Source: Halotia branconii CENA392 (GTDB lineage: Bacteria; Cyanobacteriota; Cyanobacteriia; Cyanobacteriales; Nostocaceae). From it: a DNA stretch of 64,000 bases. The first letter of the stretch is position 1. Each line of letters begins with the position of its first letter. The notes beneath the pieces were generated by a model that made no database searches, had not been told where the DNA came from, and was given only the letters and a program-made list of their open reading frames with translations. Below, one piece after another: positions 48,877 through 57,536 of the stretch. A program made the position numbers and the translations under genes. The stretch spans positions 4,195,455-4,259,454 of the forward strand of contig NZ_CP124543.1 in assembly GCF_029953635.1 (NCBI RefSeq), written 5' to 3'.

Positions 48877-49857
48877 TTATCCTAGCAGTTTTGACTTAGA
48901 CTGCAATTTTCGCTTCAGCAGTAATGATGTGCTTAATACACCCAAGAGTGCAACAGTCATTGATGGTTCTGGTACTGATTGCCTTTGACGCGATTGAATA
49001 TATTCAGATAAACCAGTGAGATTGTCAGTGTTAATCAAGTCAACATTGGCATCATAGAGTGGCCCCCAAACGCTGGGCGCATCTTGTGGCAAATTCCAAA
49101 AGCGCAAGATTTTGTTTTCACCATGCACTTGAGCCACGACATCGTCTAAGGTTGCTTTAGTGTCATCTGGAATTGTGCCAGTACCGTCCCAAGCCAAATC
49201 GCCGTTAAAAAAAGTATTCCAGTTGTCGCTAATTAAGGGGATAAACTCAGGTACAATACCCATCCCTATATCATCTTGACGACCGTCGTAGGCAGCATAA
49301 CGTATATCCTGCGAGAGCATATAATCTCGTGGTCGATTACCTGATATCACAACATTAACTGCTCCTTTTTGCATGTCATAGCCACCAGAAGCATTTTTGG
49401 TGTAAGTATTAAACAATCCCGGATTATTAACTGCGTAGTTGGCTAAAGTTTCATGTAAGCGTTGGTAAGTCGAAACACCTTCACTCTTAATATCAACTAA
49501 TAAAAGTAGAGGTGTGCCGTCAGCGTAAATGCCACCATTATTTACCTGAGTTGCCAAGTTCTGCAATGGTGTCAGATATAAATCTTCCAAAGTAGGCAAT
49601 GTTAAGGGGTTGTCTACTGGGTCGTGAGCAACACGCAAATCTGTATCTGTGTCATAAAGCCAAATATCAGCCTCGGCGCTAACGAAACCGTTGTGGAGGG
49701 CTTCAAAGAGTGGATACTCGTGTTCGTAGTCGTTGTGAGCATGGGTGCGCGGTACAGAATAGTCAAGAGAATCTGGAACTGTATCGGCATAAGCTTGACC
49801 GACATAACAACTTGCTGTAATTACGCCAACAGCCAACGTGCGAATGAGACTTTTCAT
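48877..49857 (-). CDS. PEP-CTERM-anchored GDPD/PLC-like phosphodiesterase family protein
   Basis: The 326-residue protein has a signal peptide (about residues 1-24) and a C-terminal PEP-CTERM tail: 'VPEPSMTVALLGVLSTSLLLKRKLQSKSK'. The body resembles the TIM-barrel phosphodiesterase superfamily. 'HAHNDYEHEYPLFEALHNGFVSAEADIWL' has the His and the Glu-x-Asp positions, 'RVAHDP' gives the second His, and 'LLVDIKSE' follows. It probably works at the cell surface on glycerophosphodiester-like substrates. It lies about 0.9 kb upstream of the divergent-free phnDCE cluster, on the same strand, which fits a phosphorus-scavenging theme but is not proof. Confidence 0.75.
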   Translation of the reverse strand: MKSLIRTLAVGVITASCYVGQAYADTVPDSLDYSVPRTHAHNDYEHEYPLFEALHNGFVSAEADIWLYDTDTDLRVAHDPVDNPLTLPTLEDLYLTPLQNLATQVNNGGIYADGTPLLLLVDIKSEGVSTYQRLHETLANYAVNNPGLFNTYTKNASGGYDMQKGAVNVVISGNRPRDYMLSQDIRYAAYDGRQDDIGMGIVPEFIPLISDNWNTFFNGDLAWDGTGTIPDDTKATLDDVVAQVHGENKILRFWNLPQDAPSVWGPLYDANVDLINTDNLTGLSEYIQSRQRQSVPEPSMTVALLGVLSTSLLLKRKLQSKSKLLG

Positions 49858-49999
49858 GGTTTATCTTCCTTGAAGTCTCTTCAAAAGTAATTGGCTTATG
49901 TGTTAAAGCAAGTTAAGCTTCAGTAATCTTTTTTTTAAAGCTTCGGCTTGCGGAAATAGAGTTTTGACTTCGCAGCAGTTGAAGTGTTGAGACACTCAA

Positions 50000-50251
50000 A
50001 GGTTCAACTTTCGACTTCAGAGGTTCAACTTCCGACCTCAAAGGTTCAACTTTCGACTTCCAAGGTTCAACTTCCGACCTCAAAGGTTCAACTTCCGACC
50101 TCGAAGGTTCAACTTCCGACTTCCAAGGTTCAACTTCCGACCTCAAAGGTTCAACTTCCGACCTCAAAGGTTCAACTTTCAACTTCCAAGGTTCAACCTT
50201 TGACTTCAGAGGTTCAACTTTCAACTTCAAAGGTTCAACTTCCGAGAATAA
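50000..50251. repeat. 21-bp tandem repeat (minisatellite), about 12 copies
   Basis: The unit is near AGGTTCAACTTCCGACCTCAA, with variants (TTTCGACTT, TTTCAACTT). Because the unit is a multiple of three, frames stay open on both strands (heptapeptide VEPLRSE-like on minus, QLPTSKV-like on plus). The unit has no spacers, so it is not a CRISPR. Confidence 0.95.
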
Positions 50252-50374
50252 GTAATAGGACAAAAATATTTACAGTCATTGCAAGCAAAGCAAAGCAATC
50301 CCAGTCATTGTGATTGCTTCGCTTTACGCGCAATAACATTATGTAATTAATTCTGTTCAACTACTTGAAAGTAG

Positions 50375-50475
50375 CTCTTCCCAATGCCCTATGCCCCATG
50401 CCCCATGCCCCATGCCCACTTGCCCTGAGCGAAGTTGTTCGACGGAGTCGTTCCCGAAGGGTAGGGATGCCCCAT
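50375..50475. repeat. ATGCCCC heptamer repeat with interspersed module
   Basis: CCATGCCC heptamers precede CACTTGCCCTGAGCGAAG and GGAGTCGTTCCCGAAGGG. It is the inverse orientation of the arrangement at 10676-10767. Confidence 0.75.
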
Positions 50476-50479
50476 ACAA

Positions 50480-50869
50480 TTAAACTACTGCAATACAGTC
50501 AATCTCCACCAACACATCTTTTGGTAAGCGAGAAACTTGAACACAAGCCCGCGCAGGGGCTGTATCTTCAGAAAAATATTTAGCATAAACGGCATTTACT
50601 GCTGCAAAATCGTTCATATTAGCGAGAAACACAGTAGTTTTAACCACATTTTCAAAACTTGCGCCTGCTTCAGTCAGAATGGCTTCTAGATTAGCCATTA
50701 CCTGTTCAGTTTGCTTGGTTACATCATCTGTATAAACAACGTTACCAATATGGGGATCAATAGCAATTTGTCCAGCGACAAATACCATCAGACCAGAAGC
50801 TGCGATCGCTTGATTATATGGCCCTACAGGAGCTGGTGCTTGATTAGTATTAATTACTTTACGAGTCAT
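50480..50869 (-). CDS. ridA: RidA/YjgF family enamine/imine deaminase
   Basis: The protein has 129 residues from the ATG at 50869 (MTRKVINTNQAPAPVGPYNQAI); a frame 21 nt longer begins MLPAIIS but is unlike the family. Hallmarks are 'GPYNQAI' near the start, 'FVAGQIAIDP' and the C-terminal 'ARACVQVSRLPKDVLVEIDCIAV' with the active-site Arg and Glu. RidA hydrolyses reactive 2-aminoacrylate formed by PLP enzymes. It is cytoplasmic. Confidence 0.92.
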   Translation of the reverse strand: MTRKVINTNQAPAPVGPYNQAIAASGLMVFVAGQIAIDPHIGNVVYTDDVTKQTEQVMANLEAILTEAGASFENVVKTTVFLANMNDFAAVNAVYAKYFSEDTAPARACVQVSRLPKDVLVEIDCIAVV

Positions 50870-50982
50870 AGATATTATGGCAGGTAACAAACTTGAAAGT
50901 CTTTTAATGTCAGTTGTTTGATTTATTGACTACTAACCACTGACCACTGACTACTGACAAAACTCCACTTGGCTACAGCATT

Positions 50983-51414
50983 TTAACCTAATCGCGGACG
51001 TATCCCATAATGTTGATACTGCCAATAATCTTGCAAAATGCGATCGTGGTCAAAACATAAATTACTAGGCATACGCCAAGACTCGAAAATTCCGACATTT
51101 TTAGCATCATCCCCAGCCTTTGGTTCTCCCATCGCCGTCGCTAAGAATACAATGCTGATTGTATGTTGGCGGGGATCACGACTAGGATCGGAATATACCA
51201 AAAATTGCTCAACTAACTCCACCTGTAAACTTATTTCTTCTTCAGCTTCGCGCTTCGCCGCCACTTCTACAGCTTCACCATAATCGACAAAACCACCGGG
51301 AATTGCCCAACCCAGTGGTGGATTATGTCTCTCAATTAACACTATTGGCCGATGTGGTCGATCCACTAATTCAATGATGATATCAACCGTCGGTGCAGGA
51401 TTTCGGTAAGTCAT
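50983..51414 (-). CDS. Nudix hydrolase
   Basis: The 143-residue protein carries the Nudix box at about residues 41-63: '[24 protein letters not shown]'. The REAEEE core is intact, although the usual Gly after it is Ser. Such enzymes hydrolyse nucleoside diphosphates linked to another group, for example ADP-ribose or nucleotide sugars; the substrate is unknown. It is divergent from malQ. Confidence 0.85.
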   Translation of the reverse strand: MTYRNPAPTVDIIIELVDRPHRPIVLIERHNPPLGWAIPGGFVDYGEAVEVAAKREAEEEISLQVELVEQFLVYSDPSRDPRQHTISIVFLATAMGEPKAGDDAKNVGIFESWRMPSNLCFDHDRILQDYWQYQHYGIRPRLG

Positions 51415-51419
51415 GGTTA

Positions 51420-51476
51420 TTAGTCAGTAGTCAGTGGTCAGTTGTCAATAGCAAAAAATGACTGACTACTGACAAA
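51420..51476. repeat. AGTCAGT-type heptamer repeats
   Basis: TCAGTAGTCAGTGGTCAGT is followed, after about 15 nt, by ATGACTGACTACTGACA, which partly pairs with it. A similar CCACTGACCACTGACTACTG tract lies at about 50937-50957. Confidence 0.7.
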
Positions 51477-51548
51477 GGGACAATAACATGAATACTCTTC
51501 CATGATAAATTCGATGCGATCGCTTCCTCTTAATAATTTAAGTTACTT

Positions 51549-53057
51549 ATGCCTTTCAACAGATCCAGCGGCATTTTGCTACATCCTACCTCGTTTCCTA
51601 GTCGATTTGGCATTGGAGATTTAGGTTTAGAAGCCTATAAATTTATTGATTTTCTCGAAAAGAGTTATCAACAATATTGGCAAGTTTTACCCTTAGGCCC
51701 CACTGGTTACGGTAATTCTCCATATATGTGTTACTCAGCGATGGCAGGAAATCCCTTGCTGATTAGTCCAGAACAATTTATAGATCAAGGTTTGCTAACT
51801 GAAGCAGACTTTGCTAATTTACCAGGATTTCCAGGAGATAAAGTAGATTTTGAGCAAGTTGCAACCATTAAAATTGATCTCTTAAAAAAAGCTTGTAATA
51901 ACTTTAGAACCCAAGCATCTCCCATTCAACAAAAGGAATTTGCCGGTTTTTGTGAAAGCAAAGCTTATTGGCTAGACAATTACGCTTTATTTATGGCGTT
52001 GAAAGATTACCACAACAATGCTAGTTGGTATACCTGGGAACCAGAACTTGCTAAACGTGAACCAGAAGCCTTAGATCAAATACAACGACAGTTGACTGAA
52101 GAGATTTTTTATTACAAGTTCACCCAATATGAGTTCTTCCGGCAGTGGTCAAATGTTAAAAGCTATGCCAACATGCGCGGTATAGAAATCATTGGTGATA
52201 TTCCCATCTACGTATCTCATGACAGTGCTGACGTATGGGCTAATCCTGAGATCTTTTGCTTGGATGAAGAAACGGGAGCCGCTGCACAGATGGCGGGAGT
52301 TCCCCCAGATTACTTTAGCGCCACTGGTCAATTGTGGGGCAACCCTGTTTATCACTGGGAACAGTTGCAAAAGCAAGATTTTAAATGGTGGGTACAGCGC
52401 TTTGAAGCCATGCTGGATTATGTTGATATTATTCGTATTGACCACTTCCGGGGTTTTGAAGCTTTTTGGGCTGTAAAACAAGGTGAGGAAACAGCCATGA
52501 ATGGAGAATGGATTGAAGCGCCTGGAGAAGAGTTGTTTGATACGATTAGACAAAAATTAGGTAAGTTACCTGTCTTAGCCGAGGATTTGGGAGTGATTAC
52601 CCCAGAGGTAGAAGCGCTGCGAGACAAGTATGAATTTCCAGGGATGAAAGTTTTGCAGTTTGCCTTCGGTTCTGATCCCAGTAATCCATTTTTACCGTTC
52701 AACTACTCACGAAATGCGGTAGTTTACACCGGGACTCACGATAACGACACCACTGTAGGTTGGTTCAACACAGCGAGTGATTGGGAAAAGCAAAACTTAT
52801 TGTTGTATTTAGGTTGTGTCAGTCCTGAAGGTATTCATTGGGATTTAATTCGCTTGGCTTTAAGTTCTATAGCCAATCAAGCAATTATTCCTTTGCAGGA
52901 CATTTTGGGTTTAGGAAATGAAGCACGGATGAATTTTCCTAGTGTTGCTGAAGGTAACTGGGAGTGGCGCTATCAATCAGAAGCATTGACAGAAGAATTA
53001 GGCGATCGCCTAAAAATGCTCACCAAACTCTGTGGACGCGCCCCGGAAGGAAATTGA
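51549..53057 (+). CDS. malQ: 4-alpha-glucanotransferase (amylomaltase)
   Basis: The 502-residue GH77 enzyme starts 'RSSGILLHPTSFPSRFGIGDLG', the family signature. The catalytic acids are Asp in 'IIRIDHFRGFEAFW' (about residue 297), Glu in 'LAEDLGVITPEV' (about residue 345) and Asp in 'GTHDNDTTVGW' (about residue 398). It transfers glucan segments among maltooligosaccharides in glycogen turnover. Length is normal; the gene is followed by the third copy of the GGGCATGGGG repeat. Confidence 0.95.
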   Translation: MPFNRSSGILLHPTSFPSRFGIGDLGLEAYKFIDFLEKSYQQYWQVLPLGPTGYGNSPYMCYSAMAGNPLLISPEQFIDQGLLTEADFANLPGFPGDKVDFEQVATIKIDLLKKACNNFRTQASPIQQKEFAGFCESKAYWLDNYALFMALKDYHNNASWYTWEPELAKREPEALDQIQRQLTEEIFYYKFTQYEFFRQWSNVKSYANMRGIEIIGDIPIYVSHDSADVWANPEIFCLDEETGAAAQMAGVPPDYFSATGQLWGNPVYHWEQLQKQDFKWWVQRFEAMLDYVDIIRIDHFRGFEAFWAVKQGEETAMNGEWIEAPGEELFDTIRQKLGKLPVLAEDLGVITPEVEALRDKYEFPGMKVLQFAFGSDPSNPFLPFNYSRNAVVYTGTHDNDTTVGWFNTASDWEKQNLLLYLGCVSPEGIHWDLIRLALSSIANQAIIPLQDILGLGNEARMNFPSVAEGNWEWRYQSEALTEELGDRLKMLTKLCGRAPEGN

Positions 53058-53066
53058 GGAATTTGG

Positions 53067-53210
53067 GCATGGGGCATTGGACATGGGGCATTGGGCATGG
53101 GGAAGAAGAGGAATTGGGGACAAGGAGAATTGGAGAATTGGGGAAAGAACTGTCCCCTTGTCCCCTTTTCTCCTTGTCTCCCTGCTCCCTGCTCCCCTGC
53201 TCCCTCTCAA
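53067..53210. repeat. dispersed intergenic repeat, copy C
   Basis: The longest copy: tandem GGGCATTGGGCATGGGGAAG, GGAATTGGGGACAAGGAG, GGGGAAAGAACTGTCCCC and TCTCCTTGTCTCCC, then repeated CCTGCTCCCTGC. It lies between malQ and the RodZ-like gene and its end overlaps that gene's last bases by about 4 bp. Confidence 0.85.
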
Positions 53211-53995
53211 GACTCAGGCTGGGCAGCAATTTTAATTTCTTCAACTTTACCTGGTTCTCCCATTTGCTTGGCTTCCTGCTGATTGACACTCATCAGCACA
53301 CCACCTGCATTATCTGTTTTCACCGTCAGTTGTTCTTGGGCTTTCCAAACCCGATGTGTACCCTCTGGTAGAATGCCCTCAAACTGAGTTTTACCATCGG
53401 CTACTACCCGAATCCAAGAAGAAGCTTTTAGTGTGACACCAATCTGTAATGACCGATTTTCTTTGAAGCTACTGCGGGTGTCACTAACAGGTTGAACTAT
53501 TGTTGATTTTTCTGGTTGAGTTAACTCTGGGTGTGATTCACTTTGACTATTATCTGCTTTGAGAACAGCATTATTTAGTAATTGAGACAAGCTGCTGACA
53601 GAGCATACAATCATGAACACATAAAGTAAATAAAGATGAATTGGACGGAATTGACCCATTGAACGAGTGTTTCCAGTAGTTGGCAACTTCACCTGTTGAG
53701 CAGCGACAGGAAAGTTGCTGGAAAACTCTGTTCCATTAAAGCCTAATACATCGGCAAATTGTCTAATCAAACCTTGAGTGTAAATTGGTTCTGGTAAATT
53801 GTCTAAATTACCTTCTTCGATCGCCTGTAATAACCGTCGGGGAATTTTGGTCAATGCTACCATTTCTTCTAGAGAGAAACCCCTTTGTTGACGCGATGCC
53901 CCAAGTTGAGCGCCGATTTCTGCCAACTTTTCGGTTTGTTGTTGTTCTAATGAAGGTGTTGGCTGTTGATGAGTTTTTCTTTTAAACCATTTCAT
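53207..53995 (-). CDS. RodZ-like HTH membrane protein
   Basis: The 262-residue protein has an N-terminal HTH_25 domain (about residues 25-95): 'GAQLGASRQQRGFSLEEMVALTKIPRRLLQAIEEGNLDNLPEPIYTQGLIRQFADVLGF'. A membrane helix (about residues 128-146) and a C-terminal DUF4115-type domain ('SSWIRVVADGKTQFEGILPEGTHRVWKAQEQLTVKTDNAGGVLMSVN') follow. This is the RodZ layout; RodZ links the MreB cytoskeleton to the cell wall machinery. It overlaps the upstream pseudouridine synthase gene by 4 nt, so they are translationally coupled. Confidence 0.88.
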   Translation of the reverse strand: MKWFKRKTHQQPTPSLEQQQTEKLAEIGAQLGASRQQRGFSLEEMVALTKIPRRLLQAIEEGNLDNLPEPIYTQGLIRQFADVLGFNGTEFSSNFPVAAQQVKLPTTGNTRSMGQFRPIHLYLLYVFMIVCSVSSLSQLLNNAVLKADNSQSESHPELTQPEKSTIVQPVSDTRSSFKENRSLQIGVTLKASSWIRVVADGKTQFEGILPEGTHRVWKAQEQLTVKTDNAGGVLMSVNQQEAKQMGEPGKVEEIKIAAQPES

Positions 53996-54807
53996 ATTTT
54001 TTCTACTCCCCTGACCTCGGCTGAATCTTTAATAGGTATATGCTTTATTTGCTTTTGCAAAAAGCGAATTTCATTCTCTTGTAAAAACCGATAATTACCT
54101 TCACGCAATAAGTTTACTCTTAGAGGGGCTACCGTGGCTTTTGGTGTTTGTAATTTGATTGCGCCTATGGCAGTCCGATGTAGTTTGATGACTGGATGTC
54201 CTAACTGTTCAGCTACACGACGAATCTGGCGATTTCTTCCCTCCTTTAAAATTATTTCTAAACGGCTATTTAGAGCAAGTCTTTCGATCATGTTTACTTG
54301 GGCTGGCAGGGTTTTTCTTCCATCTAACATCACACCTTCACGCCACATCTTTAATACTGCTTCAGTAGGATGTCCTTTAACCAAAACCTGATAGGTTTTC
54401 GCAATGCTATGGCGTGGATGAGTTAACCCAAATGTTAAATCTCCATCGTTGGTAAGTATTAATGCCCCTGTAGATTCTGCATCTAAACGACCAACTGGGT
54501 GAATACCTGTACCCTCACGCAATTCTTTAGGGAGTAAATCTAAAACTGTCTTTCGTCTTTGAGGGTCATAGCAAGTTGAAACTACTCCAACTGGCTTGTG
54601 CAGTAACAGGTATAACAAAGGCGGACGTTGCCTGCCAGAAACGGGCTTACCATCAACAGTAATCGTATCTCTTTGGGGGTCAACTTTTTGACCTAAATGC
54701 GCTAGCAAGCCGTTTACCTGCACACGCGATCGCCGAATCATTTCTTCAGCTTCACGTCGTGAGGCAATACCCCATTTAGCGATAATCTTTTGTAACCTTT
54801 CCTCCAT
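53992..54807 (-). CDS. RsuA/RluB-family rRNA pseudouridine synthase
   Basis: The 271-residue protein has an S4 RNA-binding domain (residues 1-60, 'RLQKIIAKWGIASRREAEEMIRRSRVQVNG') and the catalytic domain with 'GRLDAESTGALILTNDG' (about residue 105; Asp is the nucleophile). The late 'LKEGRNRQIRRVAEQLGHPV' motif is also typical. It converts a uridine in ribosomal RNA to pseudouridine, either RluB-like (23S) or RsuA-like (16S); sequence does not settle which. It is coupled to the RodZ-like gene downstream. Confidence 0.92.
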   Translation of the reverse strand: MEERLQKIIAKWGIASRREAEEMIRRSRVQVNGLLAHLGQKVDPQRDTITVDGKPVSGRQRPPLLYLLLHKPVGVVSTCYDPQRRKTVLDLLPKELREGTGIHPVGRLDAESTGALILTNDGDLTFGLTHPRHSIAKTYQVLVKGHPTEAVLKMWREGVMLDGRKTLPAQVNMIERLALNSRLEIILKEGRNRQIRRVAEQLGHPVIKLHRTAIGAIKLQTPKATVAPLRVNLLREGNYRFLQENEIRFLQKQIKHIPIKDSAEVRGVEKI

Positions 54808-54950
54808 GTGGAAATTACTGATTTTTTTCCTAACTTTAAATAATAATCAGAAATATTGGCATTTTGTAGTAAATAACCATAAATGTTAGATTTAAGACTT
54901 ACTTAAGTTCAGTCCCTTGCTGAGCAAATACCCATTACAAGAGTGGTTAA

Positions 54951-55661
54951 ATGCCAGAAGATAATTTCCCGACAAAAAGTTCCCATAAGATCCGGCTAAT
55001 TACCAACGCACTCACAGCAGCATTAAAGCTATGGTTAAGAGCGCAAGTCAGCCAAGTATCTCAATTAGAGGTAGAGATAAAAGCTAGCGATCGCCAAATT
55101 CTCTCTGGCTGCATTCCTTGGGTATCTATTTTTGCCAGTCATGCAGTCTATCAAGGCCTCTATATTACACGAATTAAACTAATAGCGGAAAATATTCAGA
55201 TCAATATAGGCTCAGTACTTAAAGGAAAGCCGCTACGACTGCTAGAAATAGTACCAGTAGTCGGCGATCTAATAGTAGAAGAAAAAGACCTCAATAATTC
55301 CCTGGCATCAGAACTATTATCAACTGCTTTAAATGATGTACTGGTTAAACTTTTACCAGAAAATTGCCTCCAATCACAACCAAAATGGCAAAAAATTATC
55401 CTTGACAATAATCAAATAACACTCTTTGCTAACTCAGGAGCCACCACTGAAAATATACCTCTAGAAGTGAGATTTGATTTAAAGTTAATTGGCAATCAGG
55501 AGTTGCAATTAATACATATTCAAGTTATTAAAAACGACGTAGCACTTTTAGAGGGTGAACATAATTATCATCTCGATCTTGGTTCAGATGTCGATATTCA
55601 AGAACTCAGTTTGATCCCTGGTCAATTAGTGTGTCGCGGACGAATCAACGTTAACCCTTAG
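54951..55661 (+). CDS. DUF2993 (LmeA-like) protein
   Basis: The 236-residue protein matches the cyanobacterial DUF2993 family. 'LWLRAQVSQVSQLEVEIKASDRQILSGCIPWVSIFASHAVYQGLYITRIKL' is the characteristic first third, with beta strands that form a lipid-binding sheet in LmeA-like proteins. No signal peptide is obvious, so it is probably cytoplasmic or membrane-associated. The biological role is not known. Confidence 0.75.
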   Translation: MPEDNFPTKSSHKIRLITNALTAALKLWLRAQVSQVSQLEVEIKASDRQILSGCIPWVSIFASHAVYQGLYITRIKLIAENIQINIGSVLKGKPLRLLEIVPVVGDLIVEEKDLNNSLASELLSTALNDVLVKLLPENCLQSQPKWQKIILDNNQITLFANSGATTENIPLEVRFDLKLIGNQELQLIHIQVIKNDVALLEGEHNYHLDLGSDVDIQELSLIPGQLVCRGRINVNP

Positions 55662-55689
55662 AGGCTGTTTGCAGCGATCGCTATCATTA

Positions 55690-55748
55690 AATCAATGAAC
55701 AGTTAACAGTTATCAAGTGGCTTTTGACTGGTAACTGATAACTGTTGA
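55690..55748. repeat. inverted repeat before the second Uma2 gene
   Basis: AACAGTTATCAAGTGGCTTT, then ACTGGTAACTGATAACTGTT: the AACAGTTATCA and TGATAACTGTT arms pair into a hairpin, a common Nostocales palindrome type. Confidence 0.65.
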
Positions 55749-55794
55749 GAGTGCCTATAATCTATAAAAAGCCGTCAAATTTTCCCTTTAACCA

Positions 55795-56427
55795 ATGACT
55801 GCAACACTCCTCACACCACCGGATGAAATAATTCACCTATCGGGGATTAGCTGGCAAACCTACGAAACATTGTTAACAGAACTGAGTGATCGCCGTCTTC
55901 GCCTCACTTACAATCGTGCTACTCTTGAAATAATGACTCCTTCTCCAGAGCATGAAAGATTTAAGAAAGTCGCAGGGCGCTTTGTAGAGACAATTGCAGA
56001 AGAACTGGATATATCTATTGAACCTTTGGGGTCAACCACGTTTAAACATCCTGGAGTGAGTGGCGCAGAGCCAGATGAATGCTTCTATATTCGTAACATT
56101 GCCCTAGTTCGGGGAAAAAAACGACTAGATTTAACACAAGACCCAGCACCCGATTTAGTCATAGAAATTGATGTGACAAGTAGTTCCAATAATCGTCTCC
56201 AAGTGTATGCAGATTTGGGCGTAGCAGAAGTGTGGATTTATAACGGAGAATCCCTGGTCATTCAACAATTGCAAAATGACACCTATATCACCTCCCAAAC
56301 CAGTCAATTTTTTGTGAATTTACCCATTCCAGAGATTGCCAGATTTTTGCAACAAGCCCCGACAATGGATTATCTAGAATTGGTGAAAGCATTTCGTAAT
56401 TGGGTTAGAAGCCAGTTACAAAATTGA
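55795..56427 (+). CDS. Uma2-family (DUF820) putative endonuclease
   Basis: The 210-residue protein has the family hallmarks 'ATLEIMTPSPEHERFKKVAGRFVETI' and 'PAPDLVIEIDVTSSSNNRLQVYADLGVAEVWIYNGE'. The Lys that commonly follows the Asp/Glu in other members appears here as Asn-Arg. The protein is only distantly similar to the Uma2 protein at 34132. Uma2 genes are numerous in cyanobacteria and usually vary between strains. Confidence 0.8.
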   Translation: MTATLLTPPDEIIHLSGISWQTYETLLTELSDRRLRLTYNRATLEIMTPSPEHERFKKVAGRFVETIAEELDISIEPLGSTTFKHPGVSGAEPDECFYIRNIALVRGKKRLDLTQDPAPDLVIEIDVTSSSNNRLQVYADLGVAEVWIYNGESLVIQQLQNDTYITSQTSQFFVNLPIPEIARFLQQAPTMDYLELVKAFRNWVRSQLQN

Positions 56428-56488
56428 AAAAGGTAACGATGAGACTTCCAAATAATACGAATTACGTAGCTTGCTTCTCACCTTTAGC

Positions 56489-56519
56489 GAGTATTACGAA
56501 TTACGAATTACGAATTACT
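56489..56519. repeat. ATTACGA heptamer tandem repeat at the cdsA end
   Basis: About four copies of ATTACGA in a row, overlapping the cdsA stop codon region (stop at 56501). Confidence 0.8.
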
Positions 56520-57388
56520 GGTAATAAAAGTGTCACGAAATAATAAACCAAAGGGGCTGTAAAAATGTAACTGTCAGTACGGTCTAGAATGCCTCCATGA
56601 CCAGGGATCAGCTGTCCTGAATCTTTAACGCCAGCATCGCGCTTGAGCATAGACTCGGTAAGATCGCCCAAAAGACTAGCGATCCCAATTAGCAAACCCA
56701 ATGCTACACCAGTAATAATAAATCTAGGAAAGTGTAGATAAGAGGCTCCTGCTAAGGCTACAGCAACGCTGGCAGTGATGCCAAAGACTGCACCTTCAAC
56801 AGTTTTTTTAGGGCTAATGTCAGATAACGGGGTTTTACCAAAGAATCTACCAAAAATATAAGCGCCAATGTCAGCTGCCCAAATGCATAAAAAAGTCAGC
56901 AGTGTCATTGTTAACCCTTGGGGCAAATAGGTAAAATTTTGCTGCCAAATATCTGCCCAATTTAATGGCCAGTAACCACCCAATGGCAGATTACTTAAAG
57001 CTGCACTACCAAGGGCGCGTAACCTGACCCAGAAACTTGCTAAGTAACCCACATAAAATAGTCCCATAATTGAAGCGGAAATATCGGCGATTGTGGCCAT
57101 CTTGGGCTGAAATAGCAAATAAAAACAGATAAATGTCCCAGCTAAAGGTAATACAGCATCAGCTAAATTGCCATCAACTGTACAGATTACGAGCAAGACT
57201 TGGCTGACAAACATCGTGGTTTTAGCAGCGGGAGCTATACCTCTGGCTCGCACTAAATTAAAATATTCTTGATGACCCAAAAAGACAATCACCGCAATTG
57301 CAATAGTAAAGTACCAACCCCCCAGTAGGGTTGCAACCAAAGCAAGAGCGATCGCAAAAATTCCACTAACAATTCGAGACCAAGGCAT
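56501..57388 (-). CDS. cdsA: phosphatidate cytidylyltransferase
   Basis: The 295-residue protein has about seven helices and the signature near the C-terminus: 'SLLGDLTESMLKRDAGVKDSGQLIPGHGGILDRTDSYIFTAP' (about residues 240-280). It makes CDP-diacylglycerol from CTP and phosphatidic acid in the plasma membrane. The stop lies in a heptamer repeat, so its C-terminus (VTLLLPVIRNS) may vary. Confidence 0.95.
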   Translation of the reverse strand: MPWSRIVSGIFAIALALVATLLGGWYFTIAIAVIVFLGHQEYFNLVRARGIAPAAKTTMFVSQVLLVICTVDGNLADAVLPLAGTFICFYLLFQPKMATIADISASIMGLFYVGYLASFWVRLRALGSAALSNLPLGGYWPLNWADIWQQNFTYLPQGLTMTLLTFLCIWAADIGAYIFGRFFGKTPLSDISPKKTVEGAVFGITASVAVALAGASYLHFPRFIITGVALGLLIGIASLLGDLTESMLKRDAGVKDSGQLIPGHGGILDRTDSYIFTAPLVYYFVTLLLPVIRNS

Positions 57389-57404
57389 AGAAGTATTTTG
57401 GATT

Positions 57405-57535
57405 TTGAATTTTGAATTAGAAATTAGGTATTGAGGATTAAGATGGGAAGTTGGTAATTGTAGCTTAGTTTCTCATTACCTATGACTTAATCCTCAATCT
57501 AAAAATCTAAAATCTAAAATCTAAAATCTTTGAGG
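57405..57535. repeat. AT-rich heptamer repeats between cdsA and cbiT
   Basis: AATCTAAAAATCTAAAATCT-type units (57498-57527) and TTTTGAATTTTGAATTAGAA near 57405. No gene. Confidence 0.7.
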
Positions 57536-57536
57536 T

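Noticed and set aside
50000..50251. CRISPR array
   Set aside because: The 21-bp units follow each other directly with no variable spacers, and there are no cas genes nearby.
53010..53289. Protein-coding frames on both strands across the malQ-rodZ spacer
   Set aside because: They are translations of the dispersed repeat (PCSPLLPAP-like residues) that also appears at 6440 and 46081.
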